This document shows positions 11,327 through 20,159 of a stretch of 64,000 nt of DNA, piece after piece. A program made the translations under genes and the position numbers. The notes beneath the pieces were generated by a model, which saw only the letters and a list, made by a program, of their open reading frames with translations, searched no databases and was not told where the DNA came from. How positions within the stretch are numbered: the first letter of the stretch is position 1; every line of letters starts with the position of its first letter. The DNA comes from Streptomyces mirabilis. GTDB lineage: Bacteria; Actinomycetota; Actinomycetes; Streptomycetales; Streptomycetaceae. The stretch lies in the NCBI RefSeq assembly GCF_018310535.1, contig NZ_CP074102.1, positions 7,316,001 to 7,380,000 on the forward strand, read 5' to 3'.

Positions 11327-12052
11327 GTGCTCATTGCCGGGTTCCCCGCCGGGGCCTGGGGCACCAACTGTTACCTGGTCGCCCCCGCCGCCGGTGAGGA
11401 GTGCGTGATCATCGACCCGGGCCACCAGGCCGCCCAGGGAGTCGAGGACGCACTCAAGAAGCATCGGCTCAAGCCCGTCGCCGTCGTCCTCACCCACGGC
11501 CACATCGACCACGTGGCCTCGGTCGTGCCCGTCTGCGGCGCCCATGACGTACCGGCCTGGATCCACCCCGACGACCGGTACATGATGAGCGACCCGGAGC
11601 GGGCGCTCGGCCGGTCCATCGGCATGCCGCTGATGGGCGAGCTGACCGTGGGGGAGCCGGACGAGGTGCGGACGCTGACCGACGGCACGCGGCTGGAGCT
11701 GGCCGGTCTGGAGCTGTCCGTCGCGCACGCGCCCGGCCATACGAAGGGGTCGGTGACCTTCCAGATGCCCGAGGCCCGCGACGGATCAGACATTCCGTCG
11801 GTCCTCTTCTCGGGCGATCTGCTCTTCGCCGGCTCCATCGGACGCACCGACCTGCCCGGCGGTGACATGGACGAGATGCTCGGCTCGCTGGCCCGTGTGT
11901 GCCTGCCGCTCGACGACTCGACCGTGGTGCTGTCCGGCCACGGCCCCCAGACGACCATCGGCCAGGAGCGCGCCACCAACCCGTATCTGCGGCAGGTGGC
12001 GGCGGACCGCCAAGCGCGCGGCGCCGAGCCCGCTCCCCGACGAGGAATGTGA
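11327..12052 (+). CDS. Metallo-beta-lactamase-fold hydrolase (glyoxalase II-like)
   Basis: This 241-aa protein has the binuclear metal motif THGHIDHVAS (HxHxDH), a downstream HAPGHTKGS histidine, and FSGDLLFAGSIGRTDLPGGD with the bridging Asp. These are features of the glyoxalase II/persulfide dioxygenase subgroup, so a thioester hydrolase such as hydroxyacylglutathione-hydrolase-like activity is possible. Actinobacteria lack glutathione, so the true thiol substrate is open. The GTG at 11327 is chosen because GAAGGA precedes it and the family begins at LIAGFPAGAW; upstream in-frame codons add unrelated sequence. hisS follows 12 nt downstream. Confidence 0.88.
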   Translation: MLIAGFPAGAWGTNCYLVAPAAGEECVIIDPGHQAAQGVEDALKKHRLKPVAVVLTHGHIDHVASVVPVCGAHDVPAWIHPDDRYMMSDPERALGRSIGMPLMGELTVGEPDEVRTLTDGTRLELAGLELSVAHAPGHTKGSVTFQMPEARDGSDIPSVLFSGDLLFAGSIGRTDLPGGDMDEMLGSLARVCLPLDDSTVVLSGHGPQTTIGQERATNPYLRQVAADRQARGAEPAPRRGM

Positions 12053-12064
12053 CGAGAGACCTTC

Positions 12065-13327
12065 GTGAGCACCTTCAAGGCCCCCAAGGGCACCTACGAC
12101 CTGATCCCGCCGGAGAGCGCCAAGTACCTCGCCGTGCGCGAGGCGATCGCCGCGCCGCTGCGCAACTCCGGCTACGGCTACATCGAGACGCCCGGCTTCG
12201 AGAACGTCGAGCTCTTCGCGCGCGGTGTGGGTGAGTCCACCGACATCGTGACCAAGGAGATGTACGCCTTCGAGACCAAGGGCGGCGACCGGCTCGCCCT
12301 GCGCCCCGAGGGCACGGCGTCCGTACTGCGCGCCGCGCTGGAAGCCAACCTGCACAAGGCCGGCAACCTCCCCGTCAAGCTCTGGTACTCGGGCTCCTAC
12401 TACCGCTACGAGCGCCCCCAGAAGGGCCGTTACCGCCACTTCTCGCAGGTCGGCGCCGAGGCGATCGGTGCGGAGGATCCGGCGCTCGACGCCGAGCTGA
12501 TCATCCTCGCGGACCAGGCGTACCGCTCGCTGGGCCTGCGGGACTTCCGCATCCTGCTGAACTCGCTGGGCGACCAGGAGTGCCGTCCCGTGTACCGGGC
12601 CGCCCTGCAGGACTTCCTGCGCGGCCTGGACCTGGACGAGGACACGCTGCGCCGCGCCGAGATCAACCCCCTCCGGGTCCTCGACGACAAGCGCGACGAC
12701 GTGCAGAAGCAGCTGGTGGGCGCGCCGTTGCTCCGTGACTACCTCTGCGACGCGTGCAAGACGTACCACGAGGAGGTGCGCGAGCTGATCACGGAGGCGG
12801 GGGTTGCCTTCGAGGACGACCCCAAGCTGGTGCGCGGCCTGGACTACTACACGCGGACCACCTTCGAGTTCGTCCACGACGGTCTGGGCTCCCAGTCCGC
12901 GGTGGGCGGCGGTGGGCGCTACGACGGGCTGTCCGAGATGCTCGGCGGGCCCGCGCTGCCTTCGGTGGGCTGGGCGCTCGGTGTCGACCGTACGGTGCTC
13001 GCCCTGGAGGCGGAGGGGGTCTCGCTCGAACTCCCCGCGGCCACGAGCGTGTTCGCCGTTCCGCTCGGTGAGGAGGCCCGTCGGGTGCTCTTCGCCAAGG
13101 TGGCCGAGCTGCGGAAGCTCGGTATCGCCGCCGACTTCTCCTACGGGTCCAAGGGGCTCAAGGGGGCGATGAAGAACGCGAACCGGTCGGGAGCGCGGTA
13201 CGCGATCGTCGCCGGTGAGCGGGATCTCGCCGAGGGCGTTGTGCAGCTCAAGGACATGGAGTCCGGTGAGCAGGCGGCGGTCGGGGTGAACGAGATCGTG
13301 GCGGAGCTCGAGACGCGACTGGGCTGA
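12065..13327 (+). CDS. hisS: Histidyl-tRNA synthetase
   Basis: This 420-aa class II aminoacyl-tRNA synthetase charges tRNA-His. Motif 1 lies in the N-terminal [15 protein letters not shown] region. Motif 2 contains [21 protein letters not shown]. The histidine-specific stretch [11 protein letters not shown] and motif 3 ([12 protein letters not shown]) follow. The C-terminal anticodon-binding domain starts around residue 325 ([16 protein letters not shown]). The GTG start lies directly behind the hydrolase gene, probably in one transcript. Confidence 0.96.
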   Translation: MSTFKAPKGTYDLIPPESAKYLAVREAIAAPLRNSGYGYIETPGFENVELFARGVGESTDIVTKEMYAFETKGGDRLALRPEGTASVLRAALEANLHKAGNLPVKLWYSGSYYRYERPQKGRYRHFSQVGAEAIGAEDPALDAELIILADQAYRSLGLRDFRILLNSLGDQECRPVYRAALQDFLRGLDLDEDTLRRAEINPLRVLDDKRDDVQKQLVGAPLLRDYLCDACKTYHEEVRELITEAGVAFEDDPKLVRGLDYYTRTTFEFVHDGLGSQSAVGGGGRYDGLSEMLGGPALPSVGWALGVDRTVLALEAEGVSLELPAATSVFAVPLGEEARRVLFAKVAELRKLGIAADFSYGSKGLKGAMKNANRSGARYAIVAGERDLAEGVVQLKDMESGEQAAVGVNEIVAELETRLG

Positions 13328-13373
13328 GGACCGGGTTTCTCGCCCCCGCCGCCCCTACCCGTCCCATCCCGAA

Positions 13374-13460
13374 CCTGGGGGCTACGCCCCCAGGCCCCCC
13401 GGGTGTGTTCTTCGACTGCGGGCGGGTGGGGCTGGTCGCGCAGTTCCCCGCGCCCCTAGG
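13374..13460. repeat. Streptomyces-type interspersed intergenic repeat
   Basis: The hisS/regulator gap contains a 9-bp hairpin (13374-13394, CCTGGGGGC...GCCCCCAGG) followed by GCTGGTCGCGCAGTTCCCCG and CGCCCCTA at 13431-13458. I recognise this combination from memory as a very common short intergenic element of Streptomyces chromosomes; no search was run. It may double as a terminator for hisS. Confidence 0.6.
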
Positions 13461-13462
13461 GC

Positions 13463-13487
13463 CCCCGAGCCCCTGAAAGCCTCGGGG
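13463..13487. terminator. Hairpin at the end of the response regulator operon
   Basis: A 7-bp stem, CCCCGAG with CTCGGGG, encloses an 11-nt loop just beyond the stop of the minus-strand regulator gene. Position and GC content fit a terminator for the four-gene operon. The stem is short, so this is tentative. Confidence 0.4.
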
Positions 13488-13493
13488 CGGGGG

Positions 13494-14117
13494 TCAGTCC
13501 AGTAGGCCGAAGCGCATCGCGCTCGTCACCGCCGCGGTTCGGTCGTCCACCCCCAGTTTGGTGAAGGCCCGCAGCAGGTGGGTCTTCACGGTGGACTCGC
13601 CGATGAACAGCCGGCGCCCGATCTCGGCGTTCGTGCACCCCTCCGCCACCAGCCGCAGCACCGCCGTCTCACGCTCGGACAACCTCGGCCGCTCCGGCTT
13701 CGTACGGAGCTGGTCGACGAGCCGGGCGGCGACGGACGGGGCCAGCACGGTCTCGCCGCGCGCGGCGGAGCGGACGGCGTCGGCGAGTTCGGCGCGAGGG
13801 AGGTCCTTCAGGAGATAGCCCGCGGCTCCGGCCTCGACCGCTCGCAGGATGTCCCGGTCCGTCTCGTACGTCGTCAGCACGATGACCCGGCAGCTCAACC
13901 CCGCCTCGGTCATCCGCACGATCGAGTCGACACCCCCGCCCCCCGGCATCCGCAGATCCATCAGGACGATGTCCGGCCGGAGCTCGGCCGCCAGCGCCTC
14001 CGCCTGCGGGCCGCTCGACGCGTCGGCGATCACATCGAGGTCGGGCTCGGCACTGAGCATCGCGCGCAGCCCTTCCCGTACGACGGGATGGTCGTCGGCC
14101 AGGACGATGCGGATCAC
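13494..14117 (-). CDS. NarL/LuxR-family response regulator
   Basis: This 207-aa protein has an N-terminal receiver domain with the acidic pair (VLADDHP), the phosphoacceptor Asp near residue 54 in VLMDLRMPG, the switch Thr in VLTTYE and the Lys in LLKDLP. A C-terminal LuxR-type helix-turn-helix follows (LSERETAVLRLVAEG, then IGESTVKTHLLRAF). It is the DNA-binding output partner of the kinase encoded just upstream, whose stop its ATG overlaps by 4 nt. Its likely targets include the upstream ABC transporter genes; this is inference from gene order. Confidence 0.93.
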   Translation of the reverse strand: MIRIVLADDHPVVREGLRAMLSAEPDLDVIADASSGPQAEALAAELRPDIVLMDLRMPGGGGVDSIVRMTEAGLSCRVIVLTTYETDRDILRAVEAGAAGYLLKDLPRAELADAVRSAARGETVLAPSVAARLVDQLRTKPERPRLSERETAVLRLVAEGCTNAEIGRRLFIGESTVKTHLLRAFTKLGVDDRTAAVTSAMRFGLLD

Positions 14118-15319
14118 GAGTCACTCCTTGGAACGGGCAGGCAGACGGTTACGGTCGTGCCCTCGCCGGGCGCGCTGCGCACACGGGCCCTGCCACCCAC
14201 TTCCGCGGCCCGGGCGCGCAACCCGGTCAGACCGTAGCCGCCGACCGGCGCGGCGGGGTCGAAGCCGGGGCCGTCGTCCTGTACGGAGAGCGTCAGCGAA
14301 TCCTGGGCGTACGTCAGGGCGACCGCGATCGTCGACGAACTCCCCGCGTGTTTACGGGCGTTGGCGAGCGCCTCCTGGCAGGAACGCAGGACCACGACCT
14401 CGGGCCCGGCGGGCAGCGCGCGCACGGGGCCGGTGACGTCGACCGTCGCTTCGTGGCGCGCGGCCAGCCGGCGCAGCGCGTCGGGCAGCGAAGCCCCGTC
14501 GAGGTCGGCGGGCGCGCCCCCGGCGACCAGGGCCCGCGCCTCGGCGAGGTTCTGCCGGGCCGTCTCCGTCATCAGGGACAGGTGGCGGCGGGCCTGCGGT
14601 ACGTCGTGGTCGAGTTCGGCCTCGACCGCCTGCACCAGCATCAGCAGGCTCGTGAAGCCCTGCGCGAGCGTGTCGTGGATCTCCCGGGAGAGCCGTTCCC
14701 GCTCGGCCAGCGCGCCGTGCGCCGACGAGAGCCGGGAGAGCTCGTGGCGACTGGCGTCCAGTTCGGCGATCAGCTCGGCCCGTTCCTGGCTCTGCTCGAT
14801 GATGCGGATGGTCCAGTTGCCGAAGGCCGCTGAGAAGACGAGGGTGACCAGGCCGAAGAGCGAGTTGAAGAAGACGTCCTGGCCGCTCGGCCACCACAGC
14901 AGCGCCCAGCCCACCACCGGCGCGATGTTGATGACCGTCACGACCGCCAGCGCCCAGCGCAGCCGCAGCGCCATGAAGCACTGGGGGACGAGCGCGAAGG
15001 CCATCAGCCGGGTCTCACCGACGAGGATCCCCGATGGCAGGAACAACATGACGGCCCCCGCGAGATAGCCGAGGGCCCGGCGTTCATCGGGCGGGTCGCC
15101 GCTGAGGACGGGGCGCCCCACCGTCACGTACCAGGGAATCAGCGCCACGAGCAGCGCTGCCGAGACGAGGCGCAGGGGCCACCCCGGGTGCCCCGTACCG
15201 AGGACGAACACCAGGGTGGCCACGCACACGATCGCGAAGTACGAGTCCCAGAGCCGGAAGGAGTGCTCCCAGGTGTACGAACTCTTCGCGCCGCCGGGTC
15301 CGGCGATCCGTTCGGTCAT
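14114..15319 (-). CDS. NarL-family sensor histidine kinase
   Basis: This 401-aa kinase has five or six hydrophobic membrane segments in residues about 25-180 and a short coiled coil. The HisKA_3 dimerisation domain carries the phosphoaccepting His near residue 215 (LSREIHDTLAQG). The HATPase domain has the N box QEALANARKHAG and the G boxes DDGPGFD and GGYGLTGLRARA. The ATG at 15319 overlaps the permease stop by 4 nt; longer in-frame codons run back through the permease and are rejected. The kinase is encoded between transporter and regulator, a layout common for cell-envelope or drug-stress sensing systems. The signal is unknown. Confidence 0.93.
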   Translation of the reverse strand: MTERIAGPGGAKSSYTWEHSFRLWDSYFAIVCVATLVFVLGTGHPGWPLRLVSAALLVALIPWYVTVGRPVLSGDPPDERRALGYLAGAVMLFLPSGILVGETRLMAFALVPQCFMALRLRWALAVVTVINIAPVVGWALLWWPSGQDVFFNSLFGLVTLVFSAAFGNWTIRIIEQSQERAELIAELDASRHELSRLSSAHGALAERERLSREIHDTLAQGFTSLLMLVQAVEAELDHDVPQARRHLSLMTETARQNLAEARALVAGGAPADLDGASLPDALRRLAARHEATVDVTGPVRALPAGPEVVVLRSCQEALANARKHAGSSSTIAVALTYAQDSLTLSVQDDGPGFDPAAPVGGYGLTGLRARAAEVGGRARVRSAPGEGTTVTVCLPVPRSDS

Positions 15320-16161
15320 CCGTCGCGACGGTTCTTCCAGCGGAAGGTCAGCAGACACAGCAGCAATCCTCCGACGCACCAGGCCCCCAGCACCAGGGCG
15401 ATCCGCCCGAACTCCCAACCGCCCGCCTGCTCCAGGACCTTCGCCGACTCGGGCAGGAACACCCCGCGCAGCCCCTGGCACATCCACTTCAGCGGGAACA
15501 GGGCGCCGATGTTCAGCATCCAGTCGGGGATCGTGTCGATGGCGATGTAGACCCCGGAGATGAACTGCAGCACCAGGAACGGGAGTACGACGACGGACGT
15601 GGCGCTCTTGCCGGACTTCGGGACCGAGCTGATCGCGATGCCGAGCAGGGCGCAGGCCGTCAGGCCCAGGACGAAGATCCAGGCGAAGTCGGCCCACTTG
15701 GCGGGATCCGAGGGCAGCTTCACGTCGTACAGCGACGTGCCGACGACGAGCAGGATCGCCGTCTCCAGGAGGCCGGTGACCAGGACCAGCCAGATCTTGC
15801 CCAGGAAGTACGCGGCCGGCGGCATCGGAGTGCCGCGCAGCCGCCGCAGCACCTTCTCGTCCCGCTCGATCGCGATGGAGATGCCGAGGGACTGGAAGCT
15901 GGTGGACATGATGCCCGCGGCCATCATCGCGGGGACGTACAGCTGGGAGGCGGTGATGCCCGCGCCCCGCACGTCGTCCTTGAAGATCGACGCGAAGAGG
16001 AAGAGGAAGACGACGGGGAAGGCGAAGGTGAACACCACCTGGTCGCGCTGGCGGAAGAACTGCTTGATCTCCAGGGCGCCCCGCCGCAGGCCGAGGCCCC
16101 AGGCCCCGGGCAGCCGCACGGAGGAGGCCTCACCGCGTACGCGTACGGTCGTCAGGGTCAT
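15316..16161 (-). CDS. ABC-2 type transporter permease
   Basis: This 281-aa integral membrane protein has about six hydrophobic segments, starting with VVFTFAFPVVFLFLFASIF. The ABC-2 family pattern IERDEKVLRRLRGTPMPPAAYFLGK follows the second one. It forms the membrane channel for the ATPase encoded just upstream. The ATG at 16161 overlaps the ATPase stop (ATGA), which fixes the start against much longer in-frame openings. ABC-2 exporters of this type move lipids, drugs or polysaccharides; the substrate is not visible here. Confidence 0.92.
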   Translation of the reverse strand: MTLTTVRVRGEASSVRLPGAWGLGLRRGALEIKQFFRQRDQVVFTFAFPVVFLFLFASIFKDDVRGAGITASQLYVPAMMAAGIMSTSFQSLGISIAIERDEKVLRRLRGTPMPPAAYFLGKIWLVLVTGLLETAILLVVGTSLYDVKLPSDPAKWADFAWIFVLGLTACALLGIAISSVPKSGKSATSVVVLPFLVLQFISGVYIAIDTIPDWMLNIGALFPLKWMCQGLRGVFLPESAKVLEQAGGWEFGRIALVLGAWCVGGLLLCLLTFRWKNRRDG

Positions 16162-17024
16162 CGCGCGTTCTCCTGTCCGGTCAGTCGGAGATAGACGTCC
16201 TCCAGGGTCGGGCGGGTCACGCTCAGCCCGGGTATCTCGCCGTCGAAGCGGCGGGTGAGCTCCGCGACCGTGCGGGTGGGGGTGTCCGTGCGCTCGCTGC
16301 GCGGGGTGCCGTCGGCCTCCGTCCACTCGACGGTCGCCTCGGTGCCGAAGCGTTCGCGGAGCGCGGCGGGTTCGCCTTCCGCGACGACGCGGCCTCGCGC
16401 GACGATCGCGAGCCGGTGCGCCAGCGCTTCCGCCTCTTCCAGGTAGTGCGTGGTGAGCAGGATGGTCGTGCCCTCGTCGGCCAGCTTCCGGATCAGGTCC
16501 CAGAACTGGCGGCGGGCAGCCGGGTCGAAGCCGGTCGTCGGTTCGTCCAGGAGCAGCAGTTCGGGGCCGCCGATCACCCCGAGCGCCACGTCCAGACGCC
16601 TGCGCTGGCCGCCCGAGAGTGCCTTGATGCGGCTGCCCGCCTTCGCCTCCAGACCGACGAGCCCGATGACCTCCTCCGGGTCGCGGGGCCGCGGGTAGTA
16701 GCGGGCGAAGTGCCGTACGGTCTCGTCGACCGTCAACTCCGCGGGCGCCGATTCGTCCTGCCAGACGATACCGACCCGCGAGCGCCACGCGCGTGTGCCC
16801 GTCGCCGGGTCCGCGCCGAGCACGGACACCTCGCCCGCGTCCCGCCCGCGGTTGCCCTGGAGGATCTCCACCGTGGTGCTCTTTCCCGCGCCATTGGGTC
16901 CGAGCAGGCCGAACACCTCGCCGCGGCGGATGCCGAGATCGATGCCGTCGACGGCGGTCACGTCCCCGTACTGCTTGCGCAGCCCCCGTACGTCCACCGC
17001 GAGTTGGTTCGCGTGTGTTGTCAT
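16158..17024 (-). CDS. ABC transporter ATP-binding protein (drug-export type)
   Basis: This 288-aa protein has Walker A GPNGAGKSTT, Q-loop region IVWQDESAPAE, signature LSGGQRRRLDVALG, Walker B LLLLDEPTTGFD and the switch His in LLTTHYLEEAE. A roughly 70-aa C-terminal extension as in DrrA-like exporters ends in SVTRPTLEDVYLRLTG. The start MTTHANQLAV at 17024 is preferred because the upstream in-frame extension covers the palindrome at 17081-17100 and has no family similarity. It heads the operon ATPase-permease-kinase-regulator. Confidence 0.93.
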   Translation of the reverse strand: MTTHANQLAVDVRGLRKQYGDVTAVDGIDLGIRRGEVFGLLGPNGAGKSTTVEILQGNRGRDAGEVSVLGADPATGTRAWRSRVGIVWQDESAPAELTVDETVRHFARYYPRPRDPEEVIGLVGLEAKAGSRIKALSGGQRRRLDVALGVIGGPELLLLDEPTTGFDPAARRQFWDLIRKLADEGTTILLTTHYLEEAEALAHRLAIVARGRVVAEGEPAALRERFGTEATVEWTEADGTPRSERTDTPTRTVAELTRRFDGEIPGLSVTRPTLEDVYLRLTGQENAR

Positions 17025-17080
17025 GCCGACGAGCCTGCCGCCGAAGCGAACGCTCCGGGACGACCGTGCGTACCTCCTTA

Positions 17081-17100
17081 TGTCCACCGAACGGTGGACA
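17081..17100. promoter_or_regulatory. 20-bp palindrome in a divergent promoter region
   Basis: TGTCCACCG and CGGTGGACA form perfect 9-bp arms around AA. The site lies 57 nt upstream of the ABC ATPase start (minus) and 64 nt upstream of the VKOR gene start (plus). It is a good operator candidate for the operon's own response regulator or another dimeric repressor. No binding data are implied. Confidence 0.55.
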
Positions 17101-17163
17101 CACATGTGGGTGCGGCACAATGTCGGTTGCCCGCAGGCCCTTCGAGACTACGGAAACGGCGTG

Positions 17164-17796
17164 ATGAGCAAGACGACGACAGTCATCTCCATCGACCAGG
17201 AACGTGCAGCCGGTCCCCGGACGGTCGGCGGCAGCCGTGCGCTCGCCCTGTTGCTGGTGATCACCGGTGCGGCCGGTCTGCTCGCCGCGTGGGTCATCAC
17301 GATCGACAAGTTCAAGTTGCTGGAGAACCCGAACTTCGTGCCGGGGTGCAGCCTGAACCCGGTCGTCTCCTGCGGCAACATCATGAAGAGCAAGCAGGCC
17401 GCGGCCTTCGGGTTCCCCAACCCGATGCTCGGTCTCGTCGCGTACGGCATCGTGATCTGCGTCGGGATGAGCCTGCTCGCGCGGGCCACCTACCCGCGCT
17501 GGTACTGGCTGACCTTCAACGCCGGCACCCTCTTCGGCGTCGGATTCTGCACCTGGCTCCAGTTCCAGTCGCTGTACCGCATCAACTCGCTGTGCCTGTG
17601 GTGCTCGCTGGCCTGGGTCGCCACGATCATCATGTTCTGGTACGTGACCTCGTCGAACATCCGCAACGACTTCCTGCCCGCCCCGCGCTGGCTCAAGAGC
17701 TTCTTCGGCGAGTTCACCTGGGTCCTGCCCGTCGTGCACATCGGGATCATCGGGATGCTGATCCTGACCCGCTGGTGGGACTTCTGGACCAGCTGA
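17164..17796 (+). CDS. Vitamin K epoxide reductase family protein
   Basis: This 210-aa membrane protein has about five hydrophobic helices. It keeps both cysteine pairs of bacterial VKOR: the loop pair in VPGCSLNPVVSCG and the quinone-proximal CxxC in NSLCLWCSLAW. Such proteins reoxidise a DsbA-like partner by passing electrons to menaquinone, supporting disulfide formation in exported proteins. No DsbA-like gene lies next to it. The ATG at 17164 is preferred; a GTG one codon upstream (17161) is an equal alternative, since both have GGAAA at usable distance. Confidence 0.9.
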   Translation: MSKTTTVISIDQERAAGPRTVGGSRALALLLVITGAAGLLAAWVITIDKFKLLENPNFVPGCSLNPVVSCGNIMKSKQAAAFGFPNPMLGLVAYGIVICVGMSLLARATYPRWYWLTFNAGTLFGVGFCTWLQFQSLYRINSLCLWCSLAWVATIIMFWYVTSSNIRNDFLPAPRWLKSFFGEFTWVLPVVHIGIIGMLILTRWWDFWTS

Positions 17797-17840
17797 CAGC
17801 CCTGCGGGGATTGTCAGTGGCGTGACATAGGGTTTTGGAC

Positions 17841-19196
17841 GTGGAGCCCGACCTGTTCACCGCCGCAGCCGAAGAACGCCAGGAGAAGGACCCGTCCAGC
17901 AGCCCCCTGGCCGTCCGGATGCGCCCGCGTACCCTCGACGAGGTCGTGGGCCAGCAGCATCTGCTGAAGCCGGGCTCACCCCTGCGCAGACTCGTCGGCG
18001 AGGGGAACGGCGGCCCGGCCGGACCGTCCTCGGTGATCCTCTGGGGCCCGCCAGGCACCGGCAAGACGACCCTCGCGTACGTCGTCTCCAAGGCCACCAA
18101 CAAGCGATTCGTGGAGCTCTCCGCGATCACCGCGGGCGTCAAGGAAGTCCGCGCGGTGATCGACGGCGCCCGCCGCGCCACCGGCGGCTTCGGCAAGGAG
18201 ACCGTCCTCTTCCTGGACGAGATCCACCGCTTCAGCAAGGCCCAGCAGGACTCCCTGCTCCCGGCCGTCGAGAACCGCTGGGTGACGTTGATCGCCGCCA
18301 CGACCGAGAACCCGTACTTCTCGGTGATCTCCCCGCTCCTGTCCCGCTCCCTGCTCCTCACCCTCGAACCGCTCACCGACGAAGACCTGCGCGGCCTGCT
18401 GCGCCGGGCACTCACCGACGAGCGCGGCCTCAAGGAGGCCGTCACCCTCCCCGAGGACACCGAGCGGCACCTGCTGCGCATCGCCGGGGGAGACGCCCGC
18501 CGCGCCCTGACCGCCCTGGAGGCCGCCGCCGGCGCGGCGCTCGACAAGGGCGAGCAGGAGATCACCCTCCAGACCCTGGAGGAGACCGTCGACCGCGCCG
18601 CCGTGACGTACGACCGCGACGGCGACCAGCACTACGACGTGGCGAGCGCCCTCATCAAGTCCATCCGCGGCTCCGACGTGGACGCCGCGCTGCACTACCT
18701 GGCCCGGATGATCGAGGCCGGCGAGGACCCCCGCTTCATCGCCCGCCGACTGATGATCTCCGCCAGCGAGGACATCGGCCTCGCCGACCCGAACGCGCTG
18801 CCGATAGCCGTGGCCGCCGCCCAGGCCGTCGCCATGATCGGCTTCCCCGAGGCCGCGCTGACACTCAGCCACGCCACCATCGCCCTCGCCCTGGCCCCGA
18901 AGTCCAACGCCGCGACCATGGCCATCGGCGCCGCGATGGAGGACGTACGCAAGGGGCACGCGGGCCCGGTGCCGATGCACCTGCGCGACGGGCACTACAA
19001 GGGCGCGGCCAAGCTCGGGCACGCCCAGGGGTATGTGTATCCGCACGACCTGCCCGAGGGCATCGCCGCCCAGCAGTACGCCCCGGAAGAGCTCAAGGAC
19101 CGCGAGTACTACACACCGACCCGGCACGGCGCCGAGGCGCGCTACGCGGACGCGGTGGAGTGGACCAGGAAGCACCTCGGTAGAGGGCGGCCCTGA
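17841..19196 (+). CDS. rarA: Replication-associated recombination protein A (RarA/MgsA)
   Basis: This 451-aa AAA+ ATPase acts at stalled replication forks. Visible are the N-terminal [16 protein letters not shown], Walker [13 protein letters not shown], Walker [10 protein letters not shown], sensor 1 [13 protein letters not shown], the MgsA domain ([23 protein letters not shown]) and the conserved C-terminus [13 protein letters not shown]. The GTG at 17841 has AGGG at good spacing; a TTG two codons earlier would sit on that Shine-Dalgarno sequence. Confidence 0.93.
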   Translation: MEPDLFTAAAEERQEKDPSSSPLAVRMRPRTLDEVVGQQHLLKPGSPLRRLVGEGNGGPAGPSSVILWGPPGTGKTTLAYVVSKATNKRFVELSAITAGVKEVRAVIDGARRATGGFGKETVLFLDEIHRFSKAQQDSLLPAVENRWVTLIAATTENPYFSVISPLLSRSLLLTLEPLTDEDLRGLLRRALTDERGLKEAVTLPEDTERHLLRIAGGDARRALTALEAAAGAALDKGEQEITLQTLEETVDRAAVTYDRDGDQHYDVASALIKSIRGSDVDAALHYLARMIEAGEDPRFIARRLMISASEDIGLADPNALPIAVAAAQAVAMIGFPEAALTLSHATIALALAPKSNAATMAIGAAMEDVRKGHAGPVPMHLRDGHYKGAAKLGHAQGYVYPHDLPEGIAAQQYAPEELKDREYYTPTRHGAEARYADAVEWTRKHLGRGRP

Positions 19197-19511
19197 CCAC
19201 CCTGTAACATGACGCGAAGCGCTGCGTCCCGTGTCCGGCTCCGGTCGGCACCACCAGAACGGGACATCCAGCCGGAGCCCCTGCCGCCACGGAGGGATTC
19301 CAGGAGCGTCGCGCACCGTCGAAGGTGTCGCGGGCAGCCCACCACCACCCGATCTCCGGGAACGGTCGGTGGGCCACTCGCGTGCTGCACGTATGTGCCC
19401 AGACCCAGGAGCGGCTGCCCAGCAGGTCCCCCGAGGACCCGCGGGGTTTCCCGGGCTGCGGATTGCGACCTCCCTTAACTCTGGTGAGCCGAAGTCAAGG
19501 AAAGAGAAAAA
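19197..19511 (+). promoter_or_regulatory. rpsD leader and promoter region, no gene seen
   Basis: This 315-nt gap precedes rpsD and holds no credible reading frame with family similarity. The last 20 nt are A-rich, unlike the surroundings, with AAGGAAAG as the rpsD ribosome binding site. A long 5' leader would fit autoregulation by S4, but no specific structure was identified. Confidence 0.4.
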
Positions 19512-20126
19512 GTGGCGAATCAGTCCCGCCCCAAGGTCAAGAAGTCGCGTGCCCTCGGCATCGCGCTGACCCCGAAGGCCGTCAAGTACTTCGAGGCCCG
19601 CCCCTACCCGCCGGGCGAGCACGGCCGCGGCCGCAAGCAGAACTCGGACTACAAGGTCCGTCTGCTCGAGAAGCAGCGTCTGCGCGCGCAGTACGACGTG
19701 TCCGAGCGCCAGCTCGTCCGCGCCTACGAGCGTGCCTCCAAGGTCCAGGGCAAGACCGGTGAGGCCCTGATCATCGAGCTTGAGCGTCGTCTCGACGCGC
19801 TGGTCCTGCGTTCGGGCATCGCCCGCACGATCTACCAGGCCCGCCAGATGGTCGTTCACGGCCACATCGAGGTCAACGGCCAGAAGGTCGACAAGCCGTC
19901 CTTCCGCGTCAAGCCCGACGACGTCGTGATGGTCCGCGAGCGCAGCCGCAGCAAGACGCTGTTCGAGGTCTCCCGCGCCGGTGGCTTCGCCCCCGACGGC
20001 GAGACCCCGCGCTACCTCCAGGTGAACCTCCCGGCCTTGGCGTTCCGCCTGGACCGCGAGCCGAACCGCAAGGAGATCCCGGTGATCTGCGACGAGCAGC
20101 TCGTCGTCGAGTACTACGCCCGCTGA
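19512..20126 (+). CDS. rpsD: 30S ribosomal protein S4
   Basis: This 204-aa primary 16S rRNA-binding protein also acts in many bacteria as a translational autoregulator. The [21 protein letters not shown] segment and the S4 RNA-binding domain ([21 protein letters not shown], then [22 protein letters not shown]) are clear. The N-terminus has none of the four zinc-binding cysteines of C+ type S4, so it is the zinc-independent form. The GTG start follows AAGGAAAG. A hairpin inside the 3' end of the convergent gene probably ends its transcript. Confidence 0.97.
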   Translation: MANQSRPKVKKSRALGIALTPKAVKYFEARPYPPGEHGRGRKQNSDYKVRLLEKQRLRAQYDVSERQLVRAYERASKVQGKTGEALIIELERRLDALVLRSGIARTIYQARQMVVHGHIEVNGQKVDKPSFRVKPDDVVMVRERSRSKTLFEVSRAGGFAPDGETPRYLQVNLPALAFRLDREPNRKEIPVICDEQLVVEYYAR

Positions 20127-20159
20127 TCGTCTTCCAGCGGACGTAGCACCACCTGCGCG

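Noticed and set aside
13328..13493. Small ORF between hisS and the response regulator
   Set aside because: The sequence is the common intergenic repeat plus hairpins, with no ribosome binding site or conserved peptide.
14114..17739. Very long minus-strand open frames extending the kinase and permease genes
   Set aside because: They are GC-driven shadows across neighbouring genes; the 4-nt stop-start overlaps fix the real starts at 15319 and 16161.
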